Source: Chrysogorgia sp. JL179-B06 (taxonomy: Eukaryota; Cnidaria; Anthozoa; Scleralcyonacea; Chrysogorgiidae). Taken from it: a DNA stretch of 64,000 bases. Shown here in pieces: positions 19,151 through 30,649 of the stretch. Made by a program: the position numbers and the translations under genes. The notes under the pieces were generated by a model. The model saw nothing but the letters and a program-made list of their open reading frames with translations. It was not told where the DNA came from and ran no database searches. Positions within the stretch are counted from its first letter, which is position 1. Every line of letters begins with the position of its first letter. The DNA lies in the NCBI GenBank assembly GCA_035772405.1, contig JAYKKM010000065.1, positions 939,001 through 1,003,000 of the forward strand, in the 5' to 3' direction.

Positions 19151-20040
19151 CTTTATTATCATACCAAGTGTCAAAGAAAAAACAAAAAGTAAAGACATGA
19201 AGTATTTTATTCTTCAAACATTAAATTAAATACAATTAAGGCGAAAGGATAGTTCATTCCAAAGCTTGAATTTTCACTTGGTATTTCACATGATCTTTTC
19301 ATTATATATTGACAGTCGACAACATATTATTGCCCTCTCAGAGCTATTGCAGGGGAAACAGCTAAATTTCGTCATTTTCATGTGATACACTCTCGACCAA
19401 TGACACTAGAAAAAGGGAACTTTGACACTATATAATTGATTGTAACAGTGTCTGTAGTGTCAGAAAATACTTTCAAGATATTTGATTCACAGTCAAGTGA
19501 CCTATATGGAATGCCGTGTTTTTCTGGTAGCTGTGTTTTGCTTACTGTTGAAAGCCTTGAGCATCTAAAATTATTTTTTAAATTATAAACTTTGGCCAGT
19601 ATTGATAATAATAAAAATAAAGTCAATGATCAAAGGCTCCCAAGTAATTTGTGCCAAGATTACAAACATCATTAAGACGATTTCAGCATTATAGTTATAG
19701 AATAGATCCTCTCTGCAGTAATTGTATTAAAGTTTCTGTGAAAAAGTTTTTTGTTGTTGACAGATGTTCCTAACATGGTATTATTTGATGAGAAAACTTA
19801 TGCCTTAACCTATAGTGAATCATTATCTGGTGAACCTATGTTTGTCTTAAAAAAGTTTACTTTATAAACTTGCTATTAGCTTACCAACAGCACTATCTTA
19901 GTAATCCACCATAAGAAAATTTCAACACCTGGTTTATGCACCCTCTACCCCCTAGTCTATAACAAATATTGTGACGTTTGTCCTTGATCAATCTATCAGT
20001 ACAAGTGTCTATGAAATGAAAATTTACCCCAGCTTTTTAT
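19151..20040. other. Unassigned stretch with second copy of direct repeat
   Basis: Contains the 19725-19835 copy of the repeat noted upstream. The minus frame at 19378-19626 has no recognised domain. Confidence 0.4.
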
Positions 20041-20095
20041 GATCCCCTCGCCCGGACGGCGCTGGGGCGAGGGTTATAATCTTGACGGGGTGGTT
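20041..20095 (+). repeat. GC-rich hairpin related to the 7.2-kb and 16.0-kb repeat ends
   Basis: CCCCTCGCCC and GGGGCGAGGG enclose a short loop, followed by TTATAATCTTGACGGGG, a diverged version of the CTAATATCGACCGGCG block of the inverted pair. Confidence 0.6.
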
Positions 20096-20380
20096 CAATG
20101 TCCGGTCGTCTGCAGGGACAATTGTTTTCGAAAAAGTTGTTTTTGTCCCGTATATATATATATAGGTATCCATCAACCGTGGACCGTACGTTGTTTTGGT
20201 TTGATGACGAGGATCTCACGGGGAAGAAAATAGCTAAACAAGGATATTTATGGATCTACAAGGATATTTATCTAGGTCGTGAGCCGGAACATTTTGTGTT
20301 ATCGTCTTTAAAAAATATTTTTCATAAGCGACTTACTGTTTGTGAATTTTAAACAGTATTGGAAACTCGAAAAAACGTGA

Positions 20381-20705
20381 AATGAGTAATTTAAATAACG
20401 AATGGCAGGCTAAAGCTGCACGAGAAGAGGAGAACGAGAGGGGACAGTCGTTAAAACAAAACCTCAATGCTTATTCTGTGACAAAACCAACACAGCAAGA
20501 AGGATTGCGACTTGAGAAACATTAAGTCAACATCATGCAAAGCGACTCGAAGACGAAGTGTTAAACTAGCAAAATGTCTATTGTCAACAACGAGCAAAGC
20601 CACTGGAAGTGTGGTGTTGTAATGAGAAAAGTATACAGGAAAAAGCGGCTGCAGATATCCAGTATTATTCTCAGTATTATTCTTATAATACTACAGAATA
20701 GTAAG
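20381..20705 (+). pseudogene. Possible exon with a CxxC motif, uncertain
   Basis: In one frame the region reads CLFCDKTNTARRIATC followed by QHHAKRLEDEVL, an arrangement resembling the cysteine-containing N-terminal exons of some cnidarian transposon genes, and it ends near a possible GTAAGT donor (20701). Stops and shifts interrupt it. In another frame a 47-codon ORF starts at 20382. I cannot name a family. Confidence 0.25.
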
Positions 20706-20997
20706 TGTTTACTACATATATTATTTTCAAATTGCATGTACACAGTACAGACTACAGTATGTTTATCCTATGCTTGATAACAAGCCTATATACTCTACAG
20801 TACTGGTAGTTAATAGGGTGCAAAAACGTGTAGACTATATAGCTGTGTTTATACGATCTGGGCCTGGCCTACAATAGTGTAGTATATAATTATCAATGTT
20901 GTTCAGCATTGTTTCAACAATGTTGACATATACGTATATGTCAATATAATAATTGGGTACCCAATGTCAATAATCCTATATACCTGTAGTCTCCATC

Positions 20998-21077
20998 TGA
21001 GTCTCGGTAGCTCAATGGTAGAGCGTCACAGGGGCAATCAGGTTACAGGTTTTATTCCTGTCTGCATGGGACTCAGA
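20998..21077 (+). repeat. tRNA-derived SINE-like copy 1
   Basis: Has an A-box-like TAGCTCAATGGTAGAGC with a GCTC/GAGC D-stem, and a T-arm-like ACAGGTTTTATTCCTGT (perfect 5-bp stem, 7-base loop). CTGAGTC and GACTCAG flank it like an acceptor stem, but spacing from the T-arm to the 3' acceptor strand is too long for a working tRNA. Confidence 0.6.
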
Positions 21078-21290
21078 ATCATGCATTTTCTGAGGATATG
21101 AATCATCCATATATCATCTGTCTACTCCAATCTTCCCTTATTCACTACAGCAGTGCATATATTATTAACACTGACCAGTATACAGTAATGCTCGTTCAAG
21201 TGTTCAACTGATATTGTTCATGCAGCCATGATAACCAAATTGTTACAGTATTGTTCAGTCAATATGCTGTAATAACTTTTTCTATCGATA

Positions 21291-21357
21291 GCTGTGTACC
21301 TGTAACCTGATTGCCTAGCTGTGACGCTCTAACCATTGAGCTATACCGAGACCCAGA
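21291..21357 (-). repeat. tRNA-derived SINE-like copy 2
   Basis: Minus-strand copy with GGTATAGCTCAATGGTTAGAGCG and GTTACAGGTACA. It shares about 95 bp of body sequence upstream (21195-21290) with copy 4. Confidence 0.6.
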
Positions 21358-21567
21358 TGGAGCCTGAGAGTGAAGGTTGCAATTCGACATAATACATTCG
21401 GTTGATATAGGTATATGGTACTGCCTATGCAGCTTGCATTCACTACAGCAGTGTATATATTAACCCATCCAAGCATTACTGATATAATATACGGTAGTGA
21501 CTGCCGTATAGGCAGTACATATATCAATTGAACCAGTACATCATTGTATTCATTCTCTCTCCATCGG

Positions 21568-21615
21568 AATCTTGATGGCTCAATGGTTAGAGTCACCGGG
21601 AATCAGAAGTTTATA
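21568..21615 (+). repeat. tRNA-derived SINE-like copy 3 (partial)
   Basis: TTGATGGCTCAATGGTTAGAGTCAC is a diverged A-box region; the B-box half is missing. Confidence 0.45.
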
Positions 21616-21724
21616 ATTTTTTTCAACTGGGAATAATTTTTTTGAGGCTGACAATAGTCCATGTATCGTATACTGATCTATATTCCATAAACAATCTGTG
21701 TTTAATCCATCCATTTATGGAACA

Positions 21725-22225
21725 TGTTAGGCCTACACTATTATTAGCTGGCCTAGTGGCCATAACTTATTGTGTCTGTGTAGGCTTTGACAATGCTGGT
21801 CCTAGGCTTGTAATGTAAAATACAGCTTATATAGGATATTTATATTAACATTGGGTATGTCAACATTGTTGAACAACATTGTTGAAACAATGGTGAACAA
21901 CATTGTTCGTTCAACTGATATTGTTCAGCCATTGATAACCACATTGTTACAGTATTGTTCAGTCAATGTGCTGTAATAACTTTTGCCATCTTAGCTGTGT
22001 ACCGGTAACCTGATTGCTTCTGTGACGCTCTAACTATTGAGCTACCGAGACTCAGACATTGGAGACTGAGAGTGTAGGCCTCCATGTTAGGCCTACAGTA
22101 GCTGGTCTCATGGCCATAACTTATAACTTATTGTGCCAATGAATAGGCTTTGACAAATTATGCTGGTCCTAGGATTGTAATGTAAAATACAGCTTATATA
22201 GGATTATATTGACATTGGGTATGTT
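21725..22225 (+). repeat. Duplicated ~135-bp segment with intervening SINE copy 4
   Basis: About 21725-21860 and 22083-22225 share AGGCCTACA, TGGCCATAACTTA, GGCTTTGACAA, ATGCTGGTCCTAGG, TTGTAATGTAAAATACAGC and ATTGGGTATGT. Between them, 21994-22055 (minus) is a fourth tRNA-derived SINE-like copy, with GGTAGCTCAATAGTTAGAGCG. Confidence 0.65.
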
Positions 22226-22439
22226 GACATTCACTATGTCAGCAGAAATTTATAGGATTGAACAAGTACTGTGTCAGGTAGATCAATGTCAACAAGCGGG
22301 CTAGGAATGTCATCCTGAACATTGGTTATATATGCGCATGGTGATATAATTTAGATACTATAGTACACACTGCCATGTCTTGTTGCACATACATAGCTTT
22401 TGTATCAATAACCATCAAAATATGGTATCTGCACTAGGC

Positions 22440-22448
<9 letters not shown>
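22226..22448. other. Short unassigned stretch
   Basis: Nothing recognised. Confidence 0.4.
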
Positions 22449-22476
<28 letters not shown>

Positions 22477-22489
22477 AATACAATAATAT
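22449..22489 (+). repeat. (ATT)n microsatellite
   Basis: Twelve or so tandem ATT triplets followed by AATAATA. Confidence 0.95.
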
Positions 22490-23538
22490 TTATGGTAGCC
22501 CCTTCAATGCTAACACTGGTATCAATGGGTGTGTTTCTAACCAATTACAGAAATTACAAGTACATAAACACATATTTATATATGTACGTACAATGTTACA
22601 AAAACAAATTTTAACTCAAAAGTTGTATAAATCCAGCAAATTAATCGATCAGTTGCAAGTCCCCACAAGATCAGTTTTCCTGCCCTGCATTGAGTCATGC
22701 CAAGAACATCAATATTATATTCCACATCCCTGCCAACTCCACATCGCAGCAGTCTAATGTGGGTATAATTATCAACTTACTTTATATATTCATCCACACC
22801 AACAATCAGGGTAGAATACGTCTTAGTAAACCCAATTTGAATAGACCCCTAGACATTTTACTTTTTCAACAGTTTATAATAACTACTGAGTTGATTATTT
22901 CATGTGGAATTATCAATAGTGTGAAACAAGTAATTTTTTTCTTAATGATTGATGGTAAAAACAGCAGTGGACTTCCCCACTATTCTGTTACCGCACCCAA
23001 AAATTAAAAAGTTTCTATTAGTTATTTAGTTTGATGTTCTATGAAACAATTAAATTCAGACAACAAAAGATATATTGATCAATTGTCAACTGAAAATCTA
23101 TTCAGTTTGGCAAATGAATGGGACTATTACCTAATAGCGTAGCGTCTGGCTGCTATTAATAGCTCAAAATGCAGATAAACAAACCAATTTTGACTCAAAA
23201 TTATTGCAAGAAATAGGGGTAAAAACGGACAAACATGGATACTGATGTCATCTCGATGTACTGCTATTCAAGTAAAAGAACGAAAATAAGTACTGTAACT
23301 GTAAGCAACTACGCTATAAAAGTTTCAAACAGTAAGCGGGTGAGGGGTTGTTGCGTATACGTATTTCTAGTTGTATTTAAAAGAACACGTAAAATAATGA
23401 AAAATAGCTTTTACATGACTTTCGTAACTTATGTCGTTCTTGAGTTACATTTCATGTAACTTGAGATATCGTCACAAGATACAGGCTTATCGTTGGATTG
23501 GTTTGACTGAACTGGCTCAAAGCATACATGACTCAGCA
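22490..23538. other. Unassigned stretch
   Basis: A 105-codon frame at 22690-23007 and a 74-codon frame at 23235-23459 show no recognised domain; no gene is supported. Confidence 0.4.
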
Positions 23539-23750
23539 CAGTGGCGGATTAAGGGAAGGGCGGTTCCTAGGGGCCCGCTATATTCGAAATAAAGTAGCTG
23601 CAGACTATGGTGTCCCATCCCCGCCAAAAATCGAACTTTCCATTTTACATACAACTTTTCCCATTTTACATACATCGAATATGCAGCTTCAACTTTCCGC
23701 ATTTTACATACAACTTTCCGCATTTTATATACAACTTTTTTTATCCAACC
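23539..23750 (+). repeat. hAT-like terminus and ~22-bp tandem repeats
   Basis: CAGTGGCGGATTAAGGG at 23539 resembles a hAT-type left end. From 23636 the motif CNTTTTACATACAACTTTCC recurs about four times to 23740. No matching right end was found. Confidence 0.45.
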
Positions 23751-24448
23751 GCAATCCAGCAAATGTCTGTATCGCGGGCTCATGGTATATTTGCTTGATG
23801 GTCTTTGACGGATAAACGATCGAGGAAGATACACACAAGTTATAACAGATTCAAATCGAAAAAAAATACAATTTTATAACAGATTCAAATCCAAGACTAG
23901 GCAAGTAGCTGCCAACAAGGTATTTAATTTTTATAATTATAGCTAATATTATCCACAATCTATTCAGGAAAGTTATTTTTGCATACTGTGATATGGCTGA
24001 TTGTATATTGAAACTCATTGTGCTATATTCCTATTTTTACCGCACCCCCCTGCCGAGGGATATCTTTTTTCTTGGACCCCTTCCCATGGAATTTCCAACA
24101 AAATTTAACACCTGCTCGCTCGTGGAATTTCCAACAAAATTTCATTCTAATTCTTAAAACTGAACCTGCCCATAAAATTTCCACTGATGGAAAATGGCCC
24201 CCTTTAATATGGATGATAAAAAGAATGACCCCGCCCCCCATGCAATTCCAAGGTCTATCGATAGGGGAGTACAGATGAAAATTGCAATAGCCCATTGGTA
24301 ATTTGTTATGATACATTTTTACTCTATTCTTGAATAGTAAAATAATAATATAATAATATTAAGTAATACTAATAGTTATTTTACTATCAATTATCCATGC
24401 TCTAGTTATAACTGGTGGAAATGGATGATGACTTATTCTACCTCCTGA
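23751..24448. other. Unassigned stretch
   Basis: TGGAATTTCCAACAAAATTT occurs twice (about 24087 and 24123). No gene recognised. Confidence 0.4.
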
Positions 24449-24718
24449 ATGTTGTACATGGTAGTCAATGTCGTTGATCGATTGATAGTGTTAGGAGACA
24501 CGTCGATGGATTTCCAAGCATTAGTATTCAAGTTGGATTACCTAAGACGTTTGCTAGTTGCCTTGAATATAGATGAGACAACTGTAGAAATGGTTGGACA
24601 AGCATACACAATACTTTTGGAACTTGATCGATTGAACCAACGGGACGTAGGAGCTGAACCAATAGCTCCCATGGTAAAAAATGGAAAACGTGGTAGGCCT
24701 TCATTTGGTGGGAAGTAT
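24449..24718 (+). pseudogene. N-terminal fragment of a transposon integrase-like protein
   Basis: The frame reads VLGDTSMDFQALVFKLDYL, then ALNIDETTVEMVGQAYTILL and KRGRPSF. This order (LGDTSMD, LRRLL, GRP-F) is what I recall of the N-terminus of integrase-domain proteins common in cnidarian and fish transposons, upstream of a helix-turn-helix and DDE core. About 90 codons are kept and the sequence then runs straight into the antisense fragment on its right, so the rest is missing. No intact start context is identifiable. Confidence 0.55.
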
Positions 24719-25475
24719 GCTAGAACCTTCTCCTTCAATCGAGTTCTGTTAATCTCCTTCTGAAGGCACTTTAGTCGCTTTTCATACAGCTGATGCAAGA
24801 CCGAAAATTTGAAGTAGAAGGTCCCATCTTCCACACAGTTTTCTACATGAGTAAAGAGCTCCACCGGTGCTCTTGACTTCGCCTTCTTTTCCTCAGAAGA
24901 GCCTCCAGATTCCTGCTCACGTTGTCGTCCCAGTGATCGGTAGCGATTCCGTAGTGCTGTTAAGCACTGTAGATGATATTTAGCCTCGAGTGCTATGAGA
25001 ACGCCACCTCCCATTCTCGCCATTAACTCTGCTGTTCTGTAGCCATCTTTCTTATGGTTTCATCAGTTCCAAGTGTTCTAAATTCATGAAGGTGTCCGTC
25101 CTCTCGAAGACAAAACACAGGCATTTTTCTCCATCGACTGGCGCCGAGGTCGTTTATCAGTGTTGCTGCTCTCTGTACCATTATCCCTGTATCGCTTTTT
25201 GGCAGCTCTCTCCAGCTTCGTTTTGCTGAATTTGACATAGCAAGATTTGTGCCATACACCCCGGTTTTTGACCAGTTCATCTACAGTCATGTCTAATCCA
25301 AAGTTAAGAACCACTGGAAATGTATCCAGGGCTCTGAAAGCACTAACGTTTTCAGGAAGGAGCTGTATGATTCTGACTTCTCCCTGCTCCCTTGTGCATT
25401 CAGTGGGCATTTTAGCGGCTCTGTAGTCTTTTCTTGACAGATCAAGCATATGTTCCAATCCATCTTCCTAGTCAA
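24719..25475 (-). pseudogene. Transposon-associated Cys-motif protein fragment (CLICQ type)
   Basis: Minus-strand pieces in three frames give, in order, MDWNICLICQEKT, VWHKSCYVKFSKTKLERA, RTLGTDETIRKMA and LIALEAKYHLQCLTALRNRY, ending ELFTHVENC...LHQLYEKRL. The two-Cys start, the RGVWHKSCY block and the AKYHLQCL block are characteristic of an uncharacterised gene family that travels with cnidarian transposons; I know no biochemical function for it. Frameshifts lie near 25370 and 25280-25020. A splice acceptor (GACTAG) precedes the first exon at 25470. Confidence 0.55.
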
Positions 25476-26190
25476 TTTGAAAATTATTAATATCTGTTTA
25501 TTATAAATTTGATGTAATAACTATGCTCCAGTTGATCTGTTTATTATATATTTCACTAAATAACCACCTGACACTATCCTAAATGGTATAGTTGTATTCT
25601 TTTACCCAGAAATATGTTTATACACACACACAGATTGTGCTCCAGCCACTTGGCCGCCATCTTGAAAATCCAAGATGGCCACCACAATGTATCACTGATA
25701 ATTATGTATAACAGTATAAAGTTCAGTGTAATATATCTGGAGGAAGTGGTTCCTATAAAAAAATGGAAAGCTAATGAGATGGGTAGTATGTGAGAAAACG
25801 TTTAGGCTTTTGTCCGGAATCCATCTTCCTAGTCAACCTGAAAATACATGCAATTATTAGAAATTATCAATTTGTTATGCCATAATTGATATTTTTATTA
25901 TGTATTTCGCTAAACAACCATCTGACACTATCCTAAATTGTATAGTTGTATTCCTTTACACAGAAAGGATATGTTTAGATACCAAGAATGTGCTCTAAAG
26001 AGGCTCAGAAGCCGAAATTGGTTTTTGCATGGTGGCCATTTTGAAAATCCAAGATCACCGCCATAATGTATCACAGAGATGTATGTAGTTCAGTTTAATG
26101 TATCTGAAGGAAGTGGTTCCTATCAAAAATGGAAAGCTATTGAGATGGGTAGTATGTTGGGAAAATTGGGTGCTTTTGTCCGGAATGTCC
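25456..26190 (+). repeat. Tandem duplication of ~360-bp unit
   Basis: Two units, about 25456-25815 and 25816-26190, share TCCATCTTCCTAGTCAA, CACTATCCTAAATNGTATAG, TTTTGAAAATCCAAGAT, AAGTGGTTCCTAT and TTTTGTCCGGAATCC. The first unit starts at the 5' splice junction of the antisense gene fragment, so an intron edge was duplicated. Confidence 0.8.
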
Positions 26191-27544
26191 ACATCTATTT
26201 TCTAAACTGCCTGACTATGAGCAATAATATTGGAAACACCAGCCATGTTTTATTTATTAGCAATAAAACAATTAATGTAGTTTTGCACAAATAGTCGTTC
26301 ACTATTACAATTGTCACCAATAAAACATTCAAGGAGTTGGTCACTAGTTTAGTGAATTATATATTTAACTTGGATATTAGCATTTACAATCTGTAACACG
26401 AAGATGAAATTTTTTATACACGAGTGAAATTACGATAATTAAGTTAAAATAGAATGTCATGTATGGTTTACTCTGAAATAGTGATGTTTACTTACATCTG
26501 AGTTCGTCAGATTTAGCTTACTTACCTCGTTTTCATCTCCAGTCACTCGTCCAACTGAATAACTTAAGTAACTACAATGTTTATTATAATTATTATAAGA
26601 TATTATACAATTAATGCAGATTTAAAAATCAAGTATTCAGCCATGTGTCTATACTTCGGATCTCTGCTGCAACGGCGCTAATATTTTAAGATTTCATAAA
26701 TTTGTCTATAATTTGTTCGTTGATGTTTCTTTTTCAAAAGAATCATCATATTAATTTGTATTTTGTCAAAAATAATCAGTTTCAATTATTGCTTATTTGG
26801 TGAACCGATTTTGATGAAATAGTATAGTATTACAAATTTGGTAGTTTATACGGATGCCAAATATACTGTATAAATTTTGGCTTTGGTATTTTTTGCAAAT
26901 ATTTTTTAGTTCAAAGAAATGTAATCTCAAACATATTACAAACATCTTATGCCATGTTTATAAGATGATTGTAATAATTGTAATCCAGACAATCTCGCCA
27001 GGTAATACCTTTCCTCTGCAACAGTGCCTTAACTCTAATAAAGCCAGATTTCCACTTTTCAATTTTCCAATTTTCGTGCAAAGCAACGTTTATATTATAA
27101 AAAATTGAATAGATTCGAATGTTTTCTAATGATTTCCACATGATAGCTCATAAAACAAAAGAAAAACGTCTCTTCACAAGACAAAAGTCGCCATTGGAAA
27201 CCGGTTTAACAGTAGACTGTTAACAAGTACATGTCGACCTGTTGCACCTGTTCCTTTCAGGCAGCGTTGTGCAATTCCTGTTGCCAGTTGCGTATAACAT
27301 CACATGCACACTAAAAATGACTTTATTCTTTCTTTCATGATCTCAAGAATTTCATTTTTGTTTTTACCAAGATCTGTGGATTTACACATTTAACTTCACA
27401 ATTTGATGTCACGATATCACTGTCGTTAAATGTGACTCAGCATAAATTCGTTCTTATTGTGTCGTGGGTTATAAGTTGTACATCTGCTCTGAGGATACAA
27501 TTTTACTATTAAATATCCACCTAAACGTTTTTAGACGAGCTCCA
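26191..27544. other. Unassigned AT-rich stretch
   Basis: Several short frames without recognisable domains; nothing supported. Confidence 0.4.
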
Positions 27545-27815
27545 TGAGCTATAAACTGTTTTTGCTGCTGTTGGAAGTATACACCTTGGGTACGCATCTT
27601 TTCCGTTTGTACAACTCTCTTTTCTTCCAACTCTCCGATTCCCTCGTGTTTGTTATCTTCCACTTCTTCATGTTATTTATCTTGACAGAGTTCTTCAGTT
27701 ACTTGTAGTTCTTCCTTGTATCCTCTGTAATATTCTTTTTGACAGATACAATAAACTGTTTCCATTGCTGTTGGGAGTATACACCTTATGTATGTGCCTT
27801 TTCTGTTTAGTTATT
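27545..27815 (+). repeat. Two direct repeats of ~75 bp
   Basis: About 27550-27625 and 27745-27815 share AATAAACTGTTT, GCTGTTGG(G/A)AGTATACACCTT and a TTTTCYGTTT end. Confidence 0.6.
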
Positions 27816-27879
27816 AGAGAAGAATTTGCTATACCTGTTTTTATGTGGGAAATCTTCAGTTTTGTCTACATTATTGCAT

Positions 27880-28165
27880 AGTCTACAGTATTGCTTAATG
27901 AGCGTGGACCCCTTCGATCAGGTGCACTCTTGGTATCTTGGGATGTAGTTGCTATGTTTCATAACATAGATAATAACTTAGGTTTGTCTGTGGTGAGAAA
28001 TGCTTTGGAATCTAGAGTGTGTCAATTTCCATCTACCAACTGCATATTGGATGCTGTAGAAATTTGCCTTAAATACAACAATTGTGAATTTTTCTGAAGA
28101 ATTTTGTTCAGATACATAGTACTGCCATGAGGCCCAAAAATGCATGCAGTTATGCAGATTTGGCA
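27880..28165 (+). pseudogene. Penelope-like element reverse transcriptase, N-terminal part
   Basis: The frame reads LLVSWDVVAMFHNIDNN (the D of the RT fingers/palm motif) and LDAVEICLKYNNCEF. After an extra T near 28094 it continues in another frame with FVQIHSTAM and NACSYADLA, which contains the catalytic YADL aspartate. Penelope-like RTs differ from LINEs at exactly these motifs. The frame stops at the foldback insertion and resumes beyond it. Confidence 0.8.
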
Positions 28166-29403
28166 TTCACGGTTGGCAATTACGGCCGCAAATTGGGCCA
28201 AGAAATCACTAGTTCCCAGCTCACTTTTTGGCTGGATTTGCTCGGTTGTGCGTCTTGTATGAGCGGCAGCTTTGTTTACAATTGTCTAGCGGAATGTTTG
28301 GAAGAGTGGGACACAGTCGAACCTCCTTCTGCTGATAAATAAATCCCCCCGTCTCTGAGCTTTCGTTTGATATATTGATTGGCTAGTTTTGTCCTTAAAT
28401 GTATTTGTTGTCTACGAATTTCTAATCCCTATTTAACGATATAGATATCAATGACGCCATAATATGTTGGCGTAAAGTAGAGGTAAATATATATTTTTGC
28501 TTCGTTTACCGATGAAAGCGAAAACATGGAATCACAATAGATATGTAGGACATTCGACTGAGCGCTCGGGAAGAACGTTTCGAAATTTCTCACTCGGTGA
28601 AAATATTTAACAAAAGTTGTCAAATTTGCGGCGCGGGTGAAACGTGAAGCCTTCCCGTTAAGTCTACATTGCGTTGCTCACACAAATTCAACAAATTCGC
28701 TCGCATAACTCGAGATTACGTTTATACGTTGCTCACACAAATTCAACAAATTCACTCGCATAACTCGAGATTACGTTTATACGGTTTCATGTCTCAGTGA
28801 ATCAGAGAGGATTGTCAAGAGAATCTCTCTGATAGCATTTACCGAGTACACGAACCTGTTTAAAGTAATTTCGAGACATGCGAATGAATCTGTTTGAGAA
28901 ACGCAATGTAGATAAAACGAAGGCATCGCGTTTCACCCGCGCCGCAAATTTCACAAATTTTCACACAGTGAGAAATTTCGAAACGTTCTTCCCGAGCGCT
29001 CAGTCGAATGTTCTACACATCTATTGTGATTCTATGGTTTCGCTTTCATCGGTAAATGAAGTAAAATATATATTATTTACCTCTACTTTACGCCAACATA
29101 TTATGGCGTCATTGATGTCTATATCGTCAAAATAAGGTTTAGAAATGTGCAAACAACAAATACAGATAAGGATAAAACTAGCCAATCAATATTTCAAACG
29201 AAAGCTAAGAAACAGGGGATGTTCTATATCAGCGGAAGGCCGTTCGACTGTGACTCAGTTTTCCAAACATACTGCTAGACAATTGTAAAGAAAGCTGCCG
29301 CTTAAGCATGACGCATAACCGAGTAACTCCCGCCAAAAGTGAGCTGGGAACTAGTGATATTTACTTTGGCCCAATTTGCGGGAATAATTGCCAAGCGTGA
29401 TTA
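28166..29403. mobile_element. 1.24-kb foldback element inserted in the Penelope-like RT
   Basis: Left arm about 28166-28675 and right arm about 28900-29403 are diverged inverted copies; ends read TCACGGTTGGCAATTA and TAATTGCCAAGCGTGA. Internal landmarks pair throughout (GCGGCGCGGGTGAAACG with CGTTTCACCCGCGCCGC). The loop holds two tandem 55-bp units at 28672-28781. Flanking Penelope coding sequence is interrupted and then continues in the same sense. No target duplication could be defined. Confidence 0.8.
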
Positions 29404-29845
29404 GGCGTGACTGATGAAAAAGCGAAATTTCAAGGTGACGTTAAACCTATGTCATGGTGGAGATATAGGGATGATATTGTTGATGTTTGGATACAAGAGC
29501 TAGATAAATTAATGGCTTTTACAGAGTATATCAATTCCCTATATCCCACCATTAAATTTGAATTGGTGTATTCGGAGAGCATTTTAAATGTGCTTGACCT
29601 CACCTTGCATTTGGTGGATGGTTTTATTAATACTGATGTCTATGCTAAACCTACTGATAGTCATCTTTATTTGCCATACTCTAGTTGCTAATGGCAGTAA
29701 ATTTTAATTCGTTACCACACAACCTTGTAGGTATTAGATTTGTTGTCATTGAACAGGTAATTGTAGAGATTTAAGAGATATTAAAAATTGTAGGTATTTA
29801 AGAGATTATCTAGATGCCAAATTATTTGCAAGAGAAGCTTATTGG
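29404..29845 (+). pseudogene. Penelope-like element reverse transcriptase, C-terminal part
   Basis: Continues the gene interrupted by the foldback: TDEKAKFQGDVKP, WWRYRDDIVDVW (with the RDD motif of Penelope RTs), INSLYPTIKFELVYSE, NVLDLTLHL and KPTDSHLYLPYSSC. Beyond 29691 recognisable but frameshifted sequence continues (NCRDLRDIKNC, LRDYLDAKLF) to about 29845. The GIY-YIG endonuclease domain expected after the thumb is not seen; a LINE fragment follows directly. Confidence 0.8.
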
Positions 29846-29849
29846 ACAG

Positions 29850-30203
29850 CTCAAGTAACAATCTTCGGAAATCAATATGAAAAGATCCGCCGCACATTGT
29901 ATCTGGCAGTTGTGCGATCTGTTCTGGCTTATGCCACTGAAGTCTGGTCCCCGCAGTCAATCGAGCTTATCAAACGAACAGAGCACATCCAACGCTGAGC
30001 ATCAATTTATCTTGAAGCTACCATTTATGTGCGAAGAATCCTCTGAAGACAGAACTACAACCACTTTCCTACTGACACAAGTATCTTGACTTACTGTTCT
30101 TCTGTTCTTCTTTAAGGCCATCAATGGCATTGTACCAATATCAAGTGACATCTTACCCGAACGTCTTGTTCGCTCAAGGCTTACCCCTGAGAGAATTACC
30201 AAG
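29850..30203 (+). pseudogene. LINE reverse transcriptase C-terminal fragment
   Basis: Frames with stops read YEKIRRTLYLAVVRSVLAYA, TEVWSPQSI and HIQR, the C-terminal RT block of CR1/Jockey-group LINEs, followed by a shifted AINGIVPI-like stretch and LTPERITKF. Orientation is plus. It is joined directly to a minus-strand endonuclease fragment at about 30204. Confidence 0.65.
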
Positions 30204-30448
30204 TTTACATAAATCATTACGCTTTTTAAATTGAAGTAGTTTCTTAACTTCATTCGAATTTTCTTTAGATGCTTGACTTTTGTCAACAGATCAAAGCTAA
30301 TGGTTGAGTGATCAGAAGTAAATTCACAGTCCAGTCTGGTTAGATTGCAGTGGAATTTCTTGGTCAGATACAACATCTGACTCTTCGTCAAGTGCGATTT
30401 TCGTTGTGTAAGTAATTCGCTTCTGCATGTAATTACCATGCTTGGCAT
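30204..30448 (-). pseudogene. Inverted LINE endonuclease fragment
   Basis: The minus-strand frame reads RLDCEFTSDHSTISFDLL, the SDH active-site motif of AP-type LINE endonucleases, then KHLKKIRMKLRNY. Only the C-terminal third of the domain is left. It lies head to head with the downstream plus-strand reverse transcriptase, as if the 5' part of one LINE insertion had been inverted. Confidence 0.65.
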
Positions 30449-30649
30449 AAAAATGTTGGCTTAAAATCAAACTATGTTAATAAATTGTTTATTCTTTTAT
30501 TAAGTGAACAAGAAGCAGTGACACAATGCAAACGACTAAAGCCCAAGCCGTTTAGAAAATGGTATAATCAATTTAGTGTTTACATAGCGCTTGAATTCAA
30601 ATATATTTTTCTTTATGAATCCGCAACAATTTTGAACCTGGAAACTTTA

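Noticed and set aside
20998..21077. Functional tRNA gene
   Set aside because: The T-arm is good, but there is no valid anticodon arm and spacing to the 3' acceptor strand is too long; multiple diverged copies indicate a SINE-like repeat.
22690..23007. 105-codon frame as a gene
   Set aside because: Low-complexity AT-rich composition, no domain, no splice or conservation evidence.
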